The position numbers and the translations under genes were made by a program. Source: Chryseobacterium gotjawalense (GTDB lineage: Bacteria; Bacteroidota; Bacteroidia; Flavobacteriales; Weeksellaceae). Taken from it: a DNA stretch of 64,000 bases. The notes under the pieces were generated by a model. That model ran no database searches and was not told where the DNA came from. It saw only the letters and a list, made by a program, of their open reading frames with translations. The stretch is from contig NZ_CP124855.1 in assembly GCF_030012525.1 (NCBI RefSeq), positions 2,976,001 through 3,040,000 on the forward strand. Direction: 5' to 3'. Position 1 is the first letter of the stretch. The number at the start of each line of letters is the position of its first letter. Below, one piece after another: positions 31,623-41,238 of this stretch.

Positions 31623-31889
31623 ATGAAAAACAGTAAATTTTCAGAAGTTCAGATCATCAAGATATTATCTGAACAAAATCAAGGAAAAACGGTGAATGAG
31701 ATTTGCCGGGAGCATGGAATTAGCCAGCCAACCTTTTACAAGTGGAAGAGTAAATATGGTGGATTGGATGTTCAGCAACTTTCAAAAATGAAAGAGATGG
31801 AAAAGCAACTTTCGCAATATAAAAAGATCGTAGCTGAGCAAACTTTGGAAATTGTCGTCTTAAAAGATGTGATCGAAAAAAAGCTCTAA
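31623..31889 (+). CDS. IS3 transposase OrfA (HTH, leucine zipper)
   Basis: This 88-residue protein has an N-terminal HTH (FSEVQIIKILSEQNQGK, then NEICREHGISQPTFYKWKSKYGG) and a C-terminal coiled coil (MEKQLSQYKKIVAEQTLEIVVLKDVIEKKL). It binds the IS ends. The last codons overlap the frameshift signal that produces the OrfAB fusion. Confidence 0.93.
   Translation: MKNSKFSEVQIIKILSEQNQGKTVNEICREHGISQPTFYKWKSKYGGLDVQQLSKMKEMEKQLSQYKKIVAEQTLEIVVLKDVIEKKL
31877..31883 (+). promoter_or_regulatory. Programmed -1 frameshift site
   Basis: The heptamer A-AAA-AAG lies just before the orfA stop (TAA 31887-31889). A -1 shift continues as ...KKALTPCEKRELVDYS directly into OrfB. This is the standard way IS3 elements make transposase. 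Confidence 0.85.
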
Positions 31890-31909
31890 CGCCTTGTGAG
31901 AAGCGTGAG

Positions 31910-32809
31910 TTGGTGGATTATTCGAAAGAAATCCATAACATGAGTTTGCGCAATGCGTGTAAAGTGTTCAGTTTAAGAAGTTCAGTTTATTATTATCGTC
32001 AGGTATTTAAAAGTTCAGATGATGAGATCCGTGCAGAACTTATTTTACTTGCAGATTCTAATCAAACGTGGGGCTTTTGGATGATGCACAATCGGTTGAA
32101 AAACTTAGGCTTTGGATGGAATCACAAAAGGGTTTATCGGATTTATAAGTCGATGAGATTAAATTTGCGAAGTAAAAGGAAAAAGCGGCTTCCAGCACGG
32201 ATAAAACAACCACTGGTTCGCCCTATCTATCCGAACGTTACTTGGAGCATGGATTTTATGCACGACAGCTTGGAAAATGGCAAAAGCGTGAGAACCCTTA
32301 ATATCATTGACGATTTTAACAGAGAGATTTTAAACATCACTATTGATAGCAGCTTGCCCTCTGCAAAAGTAATCTCGCAATTGGAACAATTAATTGAATG
32401 GCGGGGAAAACCTGAAAAGATAAGAGTGGACAACGGACCGGAATTTATTGCAGAAAAGATGAAAGATTATTGCAACAAAGAAAATATCGAACTGGGCTTC
32501 ATTCAACCAGGGAAACCTACACAAAACTCATTGATTGAGAGGTTTAACAGAACGTTCCGGACAGAGTTTTTAAGTGTTTACCTCTTTGAGAACATCAGAC
32601 AAATGAGAAATTATGCAGAAATATGGATGTGGATGTACAATAATGAGAGACCGCATAGTGCGTTACAATACCTTACGCCACGGGATTTTTTATTGAAATA
32701 TGGAAAACTCAATCAAAATAGCGCAAATGAGTTTCCCACATTCCAACAAAATTTCAACAACGACAACAATAAAATATTAACAAAAAACTCTACTTTTGAG
32801 TGTGCCTAA
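31910..32809 (+). CDS. IS3 transposase OrfB (DDE integrase domain)
   Basis: The rve/DDE catalytic core is intact: Asp in TWSMDFMHD, Asp in IRVDNGPEF and Glu (with Arg and Lys-type spacing) in NSLIERFNRTFR. An HTH_21 segment (SNQTWGFWMMHNRLKN...RVYRIYKSMRL) comes first. It is normally translated as an OrfAB fusion from the frameshift site, so TTG 31910 is only the first possible internal start. All catalytic residues are present, so it may be active. Confidence 0.93.
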   Translation: MVDYSKEIHNMSLRNACKVFSLRSSVYYYRQVFKSSDDEIRAELILLADSNQTWGFWMMHNRLKNLGFGWNHKRVYRIYKSMRLNLRSKRKKRLPARIKQPLVRPIYPNVTWSMDFMHDSLENGKSVRTLNIIDDFNREILNITIDSSLPSAKVISQLEQLIEWRGKPEKIRVDNGPEFIAEKMKDYCNKENIELGFIQPGKPTQNSLIERFNRTFRTEFLSVYLFENIRQMRNYAEIWMWMYNNERPHSALQYLTPRDFLLKYGKLNQNSANEFPTFQQNFNNDNNKILTKNSTFECA

Positions 32810-32932
32810 ACAAGGGAAGATTACAGTGTAGAACGTTCCATGTTTGACAAATATTATAAGTTGATTATTATCTTAGTTCTTCCTAGATGAGCTGATGAAG
32901 CTATTGTGTATAAGGTAAAGTATTGCTATATT

Positions 32933-32955
32933 TGGTAAACCAATTTGGATAACCA
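32933..32955 (+). promoter_or_regulatory. Operator pair upstream of the PL6 gene (alginate regulon)
   Basis: TGGTAAACCA-ATT-TGGATAACCA: two 10-bp TGGTnnACCA-type palindromes start 13 bp apart, the same geometry as four other sites in the alginate locus. They lie ~145 bp before the PL6 start and 108 bp after the IS3 element. Confidence 0.72.
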
Positions 32956-33100
32956 GTTTCAAAGCGTCAAAAGTTTCAGTTAAATAATCTGGAATTCTGA
33001 AAAATAAAAACTTTATTGCGGTGACGTTTGCATGAAGTTTAATGGCGTGAAAAATCAAAGTTAATTACGACCGATATAGAAGTATCATAAAATTTAAAGT

Positions 33101-35476
33101 ATGGAAATAAACGCAGTAAAAAGTAAAAGTAATTTCAAAAATTTTAACAAAGTGAAAAATAGTATTCGTATTTTAAGTTTAGTGATTTTGCTGTTTACAT
33201 GCAACCTCATGGTATTCGCCAATCCTGTTAATAGTGCAAAAGATATTAAAGTAAAGAATATAGATGAACTGAATAACGCCATCAAAAATTCAACTGCAGG
33301 TGACCAGATCGTCCTGGCAAACGGTATTTGGAAAGATGTTCAGATTAGATTTTATGGGACAGGTACCAAAGAAAATCCGATCGTTTTAAGGGGTGAAACT
33401 CCCGGAAAAGTTTTTATAGAAGGAGCTTCAGATTTAAAATTTGGGGGAAATTATTTAACCGTACGGGATTTACATTTTAGAAACGGATACACGCCTTCCA
33501 GTTCAGTGGTATCCTTTAAAATTGATAATAATACGATTGCCAATAACTGCAAATTTACCCAATGCGTGATCGAGGAATTTACACAGCCGGACAGAGATGT
33601 AAGCGATCACTGGATTGAATTTTGGGGACGGCACAATGAACTGAGCAACTCTTATATCACTGGAAAGTCTAACTTCGGACCTACACTCCGCGTTTTTCTG
33701 GATGGTAACGAGAATATTTATAACTATCACCAAATCGTCAACAATTACTTTGGGCCCAGACCGAGAAAAGGTGGTCCTCATGGAGAAACGATCCAGGTAG
33801 GAGACAGTGAAACCTCGATGGCACCTTCCCATACTAACGTTTACAACAATTTATTTGATCAGTGTAATGGTGAAGTAGAGGTCATTTCAAATAAATCTAA
33901 CTTTAATGAATACCGAAATAATATATTTTTAGAGTCAGAAGGTTCCCTGGTGATCAGACACGGAAATTATAATGTGGTCGACGGCAATATTTTTATCGGA
34001 AACGATAAATCAAACCAAATAGGCGGAATCCGGGTGGTTAATACGGGCCATTGGATTACCAACAATTATTTTTATAAAATACGAGGTGAAGCCTTCCGCA
34101 GCGCCATTTCCATAATGAATGGAATTCCGAAATCATCGTTAAACAGATACAATCAGGTAACTGATGTTGTAGTTGCACATAATTCTTTTGTTGACTGCGT
34201 ATCGCCATGGCAACTGAGCGTAGGTTCAAATGTAAGTCAAAGTGCAGTATTGCCTAAATCTGAAATCCGTTCCGCCCGTCCTGAGCGAGTGCTATTCGCC
34301 AATAATTTAATTTACAATGAATTACCGGACACCAATCCTATTGTAAATTATGACAAAGTAGATGGTGTAACATTTAAGAACAATTTTATCAATAATGTAA
34401 ACAACAGCGAAGTAAAACCTGCAGGCTTAATTACCACCAATTTTGGAGTCACCAAGGTATCGGACGGTCTGTTTACTTTAAAAGAAAATAACACTGAGGT
34501 CTACCATGGGTTTGATTTTGAAAATATTACCAAAGACCTTTTTGGAAACAGCAGAACTGGTGCCAACAACAGCGTTGGCGCAATCGTAAATCCTGTAAAA
34601 GGTAATCCGCTCTTGGTTGACAGAAGTAAATACGGAACAGATTGGTATGAAGTTAACCAACCAAATACGCCTGCAAATAAAATTACAGTTTCCACGGCCG
34701 GGGAATTGGCTAAACGATTAGAAAAGGCGAGCTCAGGTGATATTATTTTGCTAAGAAGCGGCACCTATCATTTGAAGTCCTCTTTGCCGGTCAACAAACA
34801 AATCACCATTGCTTCCATTAACAGTAAAAATAAAGCAAAACTTGTTTTCACTTCTGAAAAAACGGCTTTTGAAATGCAGCCAAAAGGTCATTTGATTCTT
34901 AAAGAGATCATTCTTACGGGAAATAAAACCCAGAATGCATTTACCACGTTAGATAAATTAATGAGCAAAGCCTATGATATTTCAATTGAAAATTCTGAAA
35001 TATCCAACTTCAAAAGCGTGCTGGAAGTTTCTAAGGGTTCCTTTGCCGACAATATATCGCTTGTAAATTCCAAAATCAGCAATTGTGAGAACGGTTTTAT
35101 GCTTAACAAAGAAAAAAATGACGGCGGGGATTATAATGCAGAGTTTGTGACTTTCACCAATTCAAAATTTGATCATATTAGCGGCGTTATTCTGGATTAT
35201 TACCGCGGCGGCTATGACGAATCCACTATTGGAGGAAATATAAAAATGGAAGGTAATACCATTACCAACTCAGGAAAAGCACAGCCGGAAAATATTCTGA
35301 TTAAAAACAGAGGAATCGTAAATGTATCAATCACCAATAATGTTTTTAAAAATAATCCGGTGAAAACTATCGCGGTTTTATGGGGTGAAAAAGGACAGAC
35401 ACCGGGAAAAAATACCATTGAAGATTCAGGTGAATTTAAAGTTGTTCAGAACTTAGAGATGAAACTGATGTATTAG
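33101..35476 (+). CDS. Alginate lyase, polysaccharide lyase family 6
   Basis: This 791-residue exported enzyme has a signal peptide (IRILSLVILLFTCNLMVFA, cut before NPVNS) and a right-handed parallel beta-helix of the chondroitinase-B-like PL6 type. The catalytic Lys and Arg positions are visible in EVEVISNKSN and SLVIRHGN (about residues 262-290), after GPRPRKGGPHGETIQVGDSE. A second beta-helix-like half begins near residue 525, as in two-domain PL6 enzymes. It cleaves alginate by beta-elimination. A GTG at 33152 would give a shorter signal peptide and is an alternative start. It is followed 100 bp later by another lyase-type gene. Confidence 0.9.
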   Translation: MEINAVKSKSNFKNFNKVKNSIRILSLVILLFTCNLMVFANPVNSAKDIKVKNIDELNNAIKNSTAGDQIVLANGIWKDVQIRFYGTGTKENPIVLRGETPGKVFIEGASDLKFGGNYLTVRDLHFRNGYTPSSSVVSFKIDNNTIANNCKFTQCVIEEFTQPDRDVSDHWIEFWGRHNELSNSYITGKSNFGPTLRVFLDGNENIYNYHQIVNNYFGPRPRKGGPHGETIQVGDSETSMAPSHTNVYNNLFDQCNGEVEVISNKSNFNEYRNNIFLESEGSLVIRHGNYNVVDGNIFIGNDKSNQIGGIRVVNTGHWITNNYFYKIRGEAFRSAISIMNGIPKSSLNRYNQVTDVVVAHNSFVDCVSPWQLSVGSNVSQSAVLPKSEIRSARPERVLFANNLIYNELPDTNPIVNYDKVDGVTFKNNFINNVNNSEVKPAGLITTNFGVTKVSDGLFTLKENNTEVYHGFDFENITKDLFGNSRTGANNSVGAIVNPVKGNPLLVDRSKYGTDWYEVNQPNTPANKITVSTAGELAKRLEKASSGDIILLRSGTYHLKSSLPVNKQITIASINSKNKAKLVFTSEKTAFEMQPKGHLILKEIILTGNKTQNAFTTLDKLMSKAYDISIENSEISNFKSVLEVSKGSFADNISLVNSKISNCENGFMLNKEKNDGGDYNAEFVTFTNSKFDHISGVILDYYRGGYDESTIGGNIKMEGNTITNSGKAQPENILIKNRGIVNVSITNNVFKNNPVKTIAVLWGEKGQTPGKNTIEDSGEFKVVQNLEMKLMY

Positions 35477-35576
35477 AACTGCTCGAAATGTCATTGAACA
35501 TTAACATTACCTAGGGTAATCTTACACCATAACCCGTGGTATTTACAAGTTCTGTTACCGACCAATAAATTATAAT

Positions 35577-37820
35577 ATGAAGTATTCTAAATTTTTTCTC
35601 CTCCTGTTCAGCTGTGTTTTTTCAGTGAAAACTTTCGCGCAAAATATTCCTTCAGAAAAAATAATTGGAGCGAAGGATCTGCAATATTATTTAAAACCGG
35701 AAATCGTTCAGGAATTAGGAGGTACAAAAGCGATTACTAATGCAAAGTTAGCGCAGTATTTTCGAGATAAATTCTCGGAACGCTACTTTTACGACTGGAA
35801 AACCAATGATGCAAGATTTAAAGAATATGCTCTGATTTATCCCAACGCCCAAAGCACGCACACCAAAAATGCGTTGGATCATCTCGCAAAATTCGAGGCG
35901 GTAACCCCGTGGAAACTGCCATTCAATTATAAAAACGGCGAGCCCGTTAACGCGTATGCCATGCGTCATTTGGCCCGTCAGCATAAGATGGCAGATATTG
36001 CCTTTTATTATCAGTTTCAAAATAAAAAGCCGGAATATTTTCACTATTTTAAAGATCAGCTAAAATCATTGAATACCGCCTTAGCTCTTAACCGATATGA
36101 AACGATAGATGACGGAAATGGAGTTTACGAAGCCTTCCGTTCCGGCTACCGGGTCTTAAACTGGCTTCAGATTCACACCTTATTTTTAGGAGAAAAAGAG
36201 TATTCTGACGAAGACCAGCTCCTCACGGTTGCCACTTTGATTCAGCACGCGTCCAATTTATATGAAACCAATACGGAATTTGTACCCGGCAATCATCAAA
36301 CCAGAGGAATGTCGGCGTTGGCGATGCTCTCCATTCTGTTCAGTGATTTTAAGGATGCGGATTTATGGAAAGACCGTGCGATGAGTCTCCTTCACGAACA
36401 TTTATCAAAGGAAATCAATAAAGATGGTTTTCAGTTTGAACGGACGGTACATTATCATATCAGTGACATTGACAATTATTTCTATGTTTATCAGTTGGCT
36501 AAAAACAGTCATGTTAATATTAATCCTATCTTGGAATTAAAACTAAGGTCTTTATTTCAAACATTGCCAAAAATCGCCTATCCGGACAAATCCGCTCCTG
36601 TATTCTCAGATGACACGAATGCGCCGTGGGCGGAAAAAAATGATATTTCCGGTGCTTTAACATTAGGATTTTTACTTTTTAAAGATCCTGAAATGGGTTA
36701 TTTTGCAAGTGATCACGTTCCAGCAGATGTGTATTGGTATTTAAGTGACGCTCAACTGAAATCGTTGAGTAATTTAAAAGCCCAGGCACCAATAGTAAAA
36801 TCTGTTGATTTTCCTGAAACTGGTTATTACATCATGCGTGAAGGCTGGAAAAAAGACGATAAAGTAATGGCCATATCCAACGGACTTGATCCATATAAGC
36901 CAGATCATCAGCACGGTGATATGTTAGGTATCCAGGCGGTGGCAAACGGAAATGTGATTTTGCCTAATTATCAGGTCCGTTATTCTCAAAAAGATTATGA
37001 ATTTTTCAAAAATTCAATGGTAAAGAATGTGGCTTTGGTGGATGATGAATTACAGGGAAAAGAGTATACCGGAAATCAGGGCGGCAGTGGGTTTGGGAAA
37101 TTCAGGTCGTTACCGCAACCGCAAAACATCGCATGGAATACTAACGAAAATTTAGACTTATATATTGGCAGTCATAACGGATTTGAAAATATTGGCGTAA
37201 AATATTCCAGACAGGTTATTTATGTGAAAAATGATTTTTGGCTTGTAAAAGATAATTTCAGATCCAACGCGCCGCATACTTACAAACAGATTTGGCAGGG
37301 ACACTACACTTTGCAGAAGGGACCCGATTTATTACGTTCTGCATTTGATGATGGTTCCGGTAATGATATTTACCAGCTTAAGCCTGCTGACGCTGTAAGT
37401 TCTTCGGGCACACAGGGAAAACAATGGAATGTGGTGTCTAAAAATAACAATTCAAATTACAGTTTTATCACTGCTATTGTTCCATTTAAAACTTTTGATC
37501 AGAGTATTGATCAGTACCAAGAGAATACTTCACTAAAAGGATGGAACATCAATGACCTTCAATGGAAAACTGAAGGTACGCGGGCCATTTCTTTAACCAA
37601 GGAAAACCTTGCAGTCTTCTTTTCGGTGAAAAGTCTGACAATAGAAAATACTCAGTTCCATTTGTCTGAAGAAGCTGATATTTTTGTGAAAACCAAGGGA
37701 AATACAGTTCTTATTCAGTCTTTAAGCGAAAATGATCTGATACTGGATTATCAATATCTTAAAAATAAGAAAACCATCGTACTTAAACCGGGAGAAGAGG
37801 TGAAAGTTAATACCAAATAG
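35577..37820 (+). CDS. Heparinase II/III-like polysaccharide lyase (probable alginate lyase)
   Basis: This 747-residue protein has a signal peptide (FLLLFSCVFSVKTFAQ), an N-terminal (alpha/alpha) toroid (PGNHQTRGMSALAMLSILF, FERTVHYHISDIDNYFYVYQ) and a C-terminal beta-sheet domain with DPYKPDHQHGDMLGIQ. The Asn-His pair, the Tyr of the toroid and the His of DHQHGD are in the positions used for beta-elimination in heparinase II/III-like lyases (PL12, 15, 17, 21, 39). It differs from the PL17 enzyme at 53316. PL39 or a related alginate family is the best guess from context. Confidence 0.78.
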   Translation: MKYSKFFLLLFSCVFSVKTFAQNIPSEKIIGAKDLQYYLKPEIVQELGGTKAITNAKLAQYFRDKFSERYFYDWKTNDARFKEYALIYPNAQSTHTKNALDHLAKFEAVTPWKLPFNYKNGEPVNAYAMRHLARQHKMADIAFYYQFQNKKPEYFHYFKDQLKSLNTALALNRYETIDDGNGVYEAFRSGYRVLNWLQIHTLFLGEKEYSDEDQLLTVATLIQHASNLYETNTEFVPGNHQTRGMSALAMLSILFSDFKDADLWKDRAMSLLHEHLSKEINKDGFQFERTVHYHISDIDNYFYVYQLAKNSHVNINPILELKLRSLFQTLPKIAYPDKSAPVFSDDTNAPWAEKNDISGALTLGFLLFKDPEMGYFASDHVPADVYWYLSDAQLKSLSNLKAQAPIVKSVDFPETGYYIMREGWKKDDKVMAISNGLDPYKPDHQHGDMLGIQAVANGNVILPNYQVRYSQKDYEFFKNSMVKNVALVDDELQGKEYTGNQGGSGFGKFRSLPQPQNIAWNTNENLDLYIGSHNGFENIGVKYSRQVIYVKNDFWLVKDNFRSNAPHTYKQIWQGHYTLQKGPDLLRSAFDDGSGNDIYQLKPADAVSSSGTQGKQWNVVSKNNNSNYSFITAIVPFKTFDQSIDQYQENTSLKGWNINDLQWKTEGTRAISLTKENLAVFFSVKSLTIENTQFHLSEEADIFVKTKGNTVLIQSLSENDLILDYQYLKNKKTIVLKPGEEVKVNTK

Positions 37821-37906
37821 ACTTCTAATTTTGAAGATGTGTTTGTCTATCATCTTCATTCTTTAGTGACAATATTGTTTAATTTTCCCCGCATAACAGC
37901 ACAAAA

Positions 37907-37936
37907 AAACCTGGATCTACTCCAGGTTTTGATTTT
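37907..37936 (+). terminator. Terminator after the PL6-heparinase operon
   Basis: AAACCTGGA-TCTAC-TCCAGGTTT is a 9-bp perfect stem followed by TGATTTT. It lies between convergent genes. Confidence 0.8.
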
Positions 37937-37981
37937 ATCTACCAGCCTGCAGAGAAGCTGATACATTAAGTCATGATAAAT

Positions 37982-39178
37982 TTAATTGACCATTAATTTC
38001 TTTGTGGACTCTGAATTTTCGCTGTTCACCTTTACCAGATATGTTCCTTTAGGTAAGACTGAAACATCTACCTGCTTTGACTGTGGATTTGTCAAACTTT
38101 TTACAACTTTACCATCCAAAGAATAAATTAAAACTGAATTAATTTTTTTGCCGTTATTTTCTATATTAAAATAATTTTTTGCAGGATTTGGAGCGATCGA
38201 GAAGCTGTTTTTTGATTTGGCAGTAGCTGTTGCGAGCACAGCGCCCGACGTCACTTTCAGATTATCCATATAAATACCGTTTGTTCCGCTGTAATTGAAA
38301 TACAGCATCATATTCGAGTTGGCTATTCCTGTTTGGGAACTGTCAACAATACTTGCGGGTGTAGAAGTTGTGTAAGTGTTTTCAGTAGTTTCCTGTGGAT
38401 CCTGCAATGAGGCGCTACCGTCCTGTCTAACCTTCATCGTCCAGGTATTAGTAGATGGAGTATACGATACAATTACTGAACTGCTGTTAGAGAACGCAAT
38501 GCTTTCAACCTGTAATAAAGGGGTAAAATGGGAAGTAGAAGTGGCGGTATCATACAATCCGCCGGCAAATGATCCTAAAGTAATTGCGTTTAAAGTGCCA
38601 CTATCCCCGGAAAGTATAACTGCGTATCCATTACCTGCTGTATTGATGTTTCCTCCCGCGGGTAAATCGGTAGCAAGAATAACGCCGCCTGCAAGTGCAC
38701 CAGCCGGTTTAAAGGCAGATGGTAATGTGGTGAGTTGCCCATTTTTATTAACACGCATTGCGAAAGACCAGGTTAAAACATCGGTGTTCTCACTTAATTT
38801 TGGTGAAAAAGGGACTGGTACAGCAACCGTAGCAGTCGCTTTATTTGCCTGGCCAGCCGTTGTAACACTTGTACCCTGAATACTTAAATTGGTAGTGTAG
38901 GAAGTAGAAGCAACATTGTAGATCGCATTAAGGCCCGATGTTCCGTTTCCGGAATCCAGCTTCCATAATGAGGTATTAATACCGGTGTACGTATGACCAG
39001 CAGATGATACGGTGGACGTTGTTCCCGGTGCCCCCGAAAAAGCCTGGTACTGGCTAGGAGATACAGGTGGATTTGGCAAACCTGCCGTATCAAAGTTGTC
39101 TGCAAATAATGTTGTCTGTGCATTTGCATTTGCAACGGTAAGCACGCATGCTGCTAAAAAGAATAGTTTTTTTCTCAT
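37982..39178 (-). CDS. Type IX-secreted protein with jelly-roll-like domain
   Basis: The 398-residue protein has a signal peptide (LFFLAACVLTVANANAQ) and a Ser/Thr/Gly-rich beta domain that ends YFNYSGTNGIYMDNLKV, typical of concanavalin-like jelly rolls. A C-terminal type A T9SS sorting domain follows (FSIAPNPAKNYFNIEN...VSVLPKGTYLVKV). It would be displayed or released at the cell surface. No catalytic motif was recognised. Position between alginate lyases suggests alginate binding, which is inference. It lies 27 bp upstream of the stop-side neighbour PL7 in the same direction. Confidence 0.75.
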   Translation of the reverse strand: MRKKLFFLAACVLTVANANAQTTLFADNFDTAGLPNPPVSPSQYQAFSGAPGTTSTVSSAGHTYTGINTSLWKLDSGNGTSGLNAIYNVASTSYTTNLSIQGTSVTTAGQANKATATVAVPVPFSPKLSENTDVLTWSFAMRVNKNGQLTTLPSAFKPAGALAGGVILATDLPAGGNINTAGNGYAVILSGDSGTLNAITLGSFAGGLYDTATSTSHFTPLLQVESIAFSNSSSVIVSYTPSTNTWTMKVRQDGSASLQDPQETTENTYTTSTPASIVDSSQTGIANSNMMLYFNYSGTNGIYMDNLKVTSGAVLATATAKSKNSFSIAPNPAKNYFNIENNGKKINSVLIYSLDGKVVKSLTNPQSKQVDVSVLPKGTYLVKVNSENSESTKKLMVN

Positions 39179-39205
39179 TTTAAATGATTTTTAATTGTTA
39201 ATAAT

Positions 39206-40093
39206 TTAGTGTGTAACATTTAGTTTATAATATTTTACGGTGGACTTTGCTGCAGGATCGGTGGTGATTAAATAATTCCCCGCCTTAAAATAGTTTTCAA
39301 AGGGCCATTTTGCAAGACTTACATCCTGGAAAACATGCGTGTTATTGCCATTTACGGTGACCTCTAATTTTCCTGTGGAGGCTACAATTTTTATTTCGAA
39401 AGGATCATATCCCACTTTTCCGAAATCATAAGAAATATCTGTCCATATTGCGCTGGAACTACTGTATAGATCCATCCCAGCGGTACTGTTAGTAACAAGT
39501 GTTTTTTTGTATGCCTTTAAACGACCGTCTATCCAAAACATCTTTAATAAAGGTGGTGCGGCATTAGAAGAGAAACCATATTTGGTCATATCAGCCTGTG
39601 AAATAATTCCGTGAATCTGCATGACGATTACCCTGTGAAAACTGTTTCCTGAACTGGAAGTATCGGGCGTGGTAGAAACGACTTTCAGTTTCCCCTGAAT
39701 GGTTCCCCCTTTACTTAAGGTCCAGTTGGTTTTAGTACTGGTGGGATTCATCATTTCCCGTAATTCCGTTCTGGAATAATCGCTGTTACTGGTGGAGGTG
39801 GACGGATAAGCGTAGAAGACTAAGGACTGATCACTGGTGTCATCATACATAAACGGCTTAATCGCCGGTATGTTTCTGTAGCCGCCATTCTGTATTTGCG
39901 CGGCCGCATATTCATCGGGGCTTCCATCGTTGTTCGCATCCACAGGTAAAGTAACTTTCCAGTTGCTAAGGGACAGGTCTGCAAAACCGTTGACCACGAC
40001 TGGATCAATGATCTCATCCGGAACAGTATTTCCTGTCCGGGAGCAACTGCCTAAAGTAATAAAAGCTAAGGCGATAAAAATTACGGATTTCAT
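39206..40093 (-). CDS. Alginate lyase, polysaccharide lyase family 7 (lipoprotein)
   Basis: This 295-residue protein has a lipoprotein signal (SVIFIALAFITLGSCSRTG). The PL7 jelly-roll motifs are complete: SRTELREM, VMQIHGI and YFKAGNYLI, supplying the Arg, Gln/His and Tyr of the active site. QIH (rather than QVH) is usually linked to guluronate-containing linkages. It would sit on the outer membrane. The gene starts opposite the esterase gene, with the operator pair at 40144 between them. Confidence 0.92.
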   Translation of the reverse strand: MKSVIFIALAFITLGSCSRTGNTVPDEIIDPVVVNGFADLSLSNWKVTLPVDANNDGSPDEYAAAQIQNGGYRNIPAIKPFMYDDTSDQSLVFYAYPSTSTSNSDYSRTELREMMNPTSTKTNWTLSKGGTIQGKLKVVSTTPDTSSSGNSFHRVIVMQIHGIISQADMTKYGFSSNAAPPLLKMFWIDGRLKAYKKTLVTNSTAGMDLYSSSSAIWTDISYDFGKVGYDPFEIKIVASTGKLEVTVNGNNTHVFQDVSLAKWPFENYFKAGNYLITTDPAAKSTVKYYKLNVTH

Positions 40094-40143
40094 ACCAATG
40101 AAAATTAGGGATCTGTTTCATATCAAATGTATAATAAAAATGT

Positions 40144-40166
40144 TGGTTTACCAAATTGGTTTACCA
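40144..40166. promoter_or_regulatory. Operator pair between PL7 and esterase genes
   Basis: TGGTTTACCA-AAT-TGGTTTACCA: two identical perfect-arm palindromes with 13-bp start spacing. The site lies between divergent promoters, 51 bp from the PL7 start and 90 bp from the esterase start, and could control both. Confidence 0.8.
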
Positions 40167-40255
40167 AATAATTTGTGTTATTTTGTTAAATAAATTAAAC
40201 CGCTTTAGGTGGTGTTCTTTTTAAAATATACCTCATCTAATTTAATCTCTATTTT

Positions 40256-41137
40256 ATGAAAAAAAATGTGTTTGTTCTTATCCTCGTCTTATTTTGGTCC
40301 CACTGTTTTTCTCAGGAAACCGGTGGTGAATTTAAACCTGTAGATTTCCCCCCTAATTATACAGCACAGTTAAACAGGATCTATACGAAAGTTAATGACT
40401 GGGAGGGAAAAGCTGATTTATATGTAAATCTAAACAGCAAGACCCCAACTCCGGTAATCATCAATATTCACGGAGGTGGATGGAACAAGGGTGTAAAGGA
40501 ATCTCAAACCGGGTTCAATACTTTCTTTAAAGCGGGGTATGCGGTGGTGAATATGGAATACAGGCTGTCTCAACAGGCAACTGCTCCCGCTGCAATAGAG
40601 GACACCCGCTGCATGCTGGTCTATCTGGTGGAACACGCGAAGGATTTGAATATCGATCCCAAAAAAATCGTAATCATGGGTGGCAGTGCAGGCGGACATC
40701 TGGCTTTAATGGGCGGACTTCTAGGAAACGACCGCCGTTTTGATCATAACTGTATGACTTCAAAAGATCTTAGGGTTGCGGCTATTATTGATAAATATGG
40801 TATTACTGATGTCTATGACTGGTCTTTTGGAAAGCTTAAAAGCAAATCAGCATTGCAGTGGCTGGGCTCTAAAATAGTGGATAAGGAGTTTATAAAATCA
40901 GTATCGCCCATTAATTTTGTCACTAAAAACAGTCCGCCGGTATTTATTGTTCACGGCGACGCAGACCCCACCGTTCCTTACCAGCAATCCGTTGACTTGT
41001 ACCGGAAACTTCAGGAGATGGGGGTAGACTCGCAGTTTATCAGCGTGTCCGGAGGTCTTCATGGCAAATTTGATCAGGAGAAGAACAGGGAAATTAATAC
41101 TGCCATTATTACTTTTTTATCAAAATATGTAAATTAG
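40256..41137 (+). CDS. Exported alpha/beta hydrolase (carbohydrate esterase-like)
   Basis: This 293-residue protein has a signal peptide (FVLILVLFWSHCFSQ). It has the oxyanion HGGGW, catalytic Ser in IMGGSAGGHLAL, Asp in VHGDADPTVPY and His in SGGLHGKFD, as in BD-FAE/acetyl-xylan-type esterases. Being in the alginate regulon, it may remove O-acetyl groups from bacterial alginates before lyases act; this is inference. Other ester substrates are possible. It ends at a terminator shared with the convergent SDR gene. Confidence 0.85.
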   Translation: MKKNVFVLILVLFWSHCFSQETGGEFKPVDFPPNYTAQLNRIYTKVNDWEGKADLYVNLNSKTPTPVIINIHGGGWNKGVKESQTGFNTFFKAGYAVVNMEYRLSQQATAPAAIEDTRCMLVYLVEHAKDLNIDPKKIVIMGGSAGGHLALMGGLLGNDRRFDHNCMTSKDLRVAAIIDKYGITDVYDWSFGKLKSKSALQWLGSKIVDKEFIKSVSPINFVTKNSPPVFIVHGDADPTVPYQQSVDLYRKLQEMGVDSQFISVSGGLHGKFDQEKNREINTAIITFLSKYVN

Positions 41138-41171
41138 CTTCTTTAAATAAAAAAGTTACGGTACAAAAAGC

Positions 41172-41210
41172 GAAGCCGCCTCAAATAATATTGAGACGGC
41201 TTCTTTTTTT
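41172..41210. terminator. Bidirectional terminator, esterase / SDR genes
   Basis: GAAGCCGCCTCAA-ATAATA-TTGAGACGGCTTC is a 13-bp stem with one mismatch, followed by T7 on the plus side and preceded by an A-rich run on the other. Confidence 0.9.
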
Positions 41211-41238
41211 GCGATGAAGCAATTGATATAGAAAAAAT

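Larger units (their letters stand above)
31565..32825 (+). mobile_element. IS3 family insertion sequence
   Basis: The element is 1,261 bp, bounded by inverted ends TGTAATCTTCCC (31565) and GGGAAGATTACA (to 32825). It contains orfA and orfB in the -1 relation and a slippery A7G. No matching target duplication is obvious (left flank GGTT, right GTGT), so the insertion may be old or one flank was rearranged. It sits between direct repeat R copy 2 and the operator of the PL6 gene. Confidence 0.9.

Noticed and set aside
12743..32825. Composite transposon bounded by the two insertion sequences
   Set aside because: The elements belong to different families (IS110, IS3) with different ends and cannot act together.
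38376..38879. 167-residue plus-strand ORF opposite the T9SS protein gene
   Set aside because: It is a shadow frame of a Ser/Thr/Gly-rich gene; the minus-strand gene has a signal peptide and a sorting domain.
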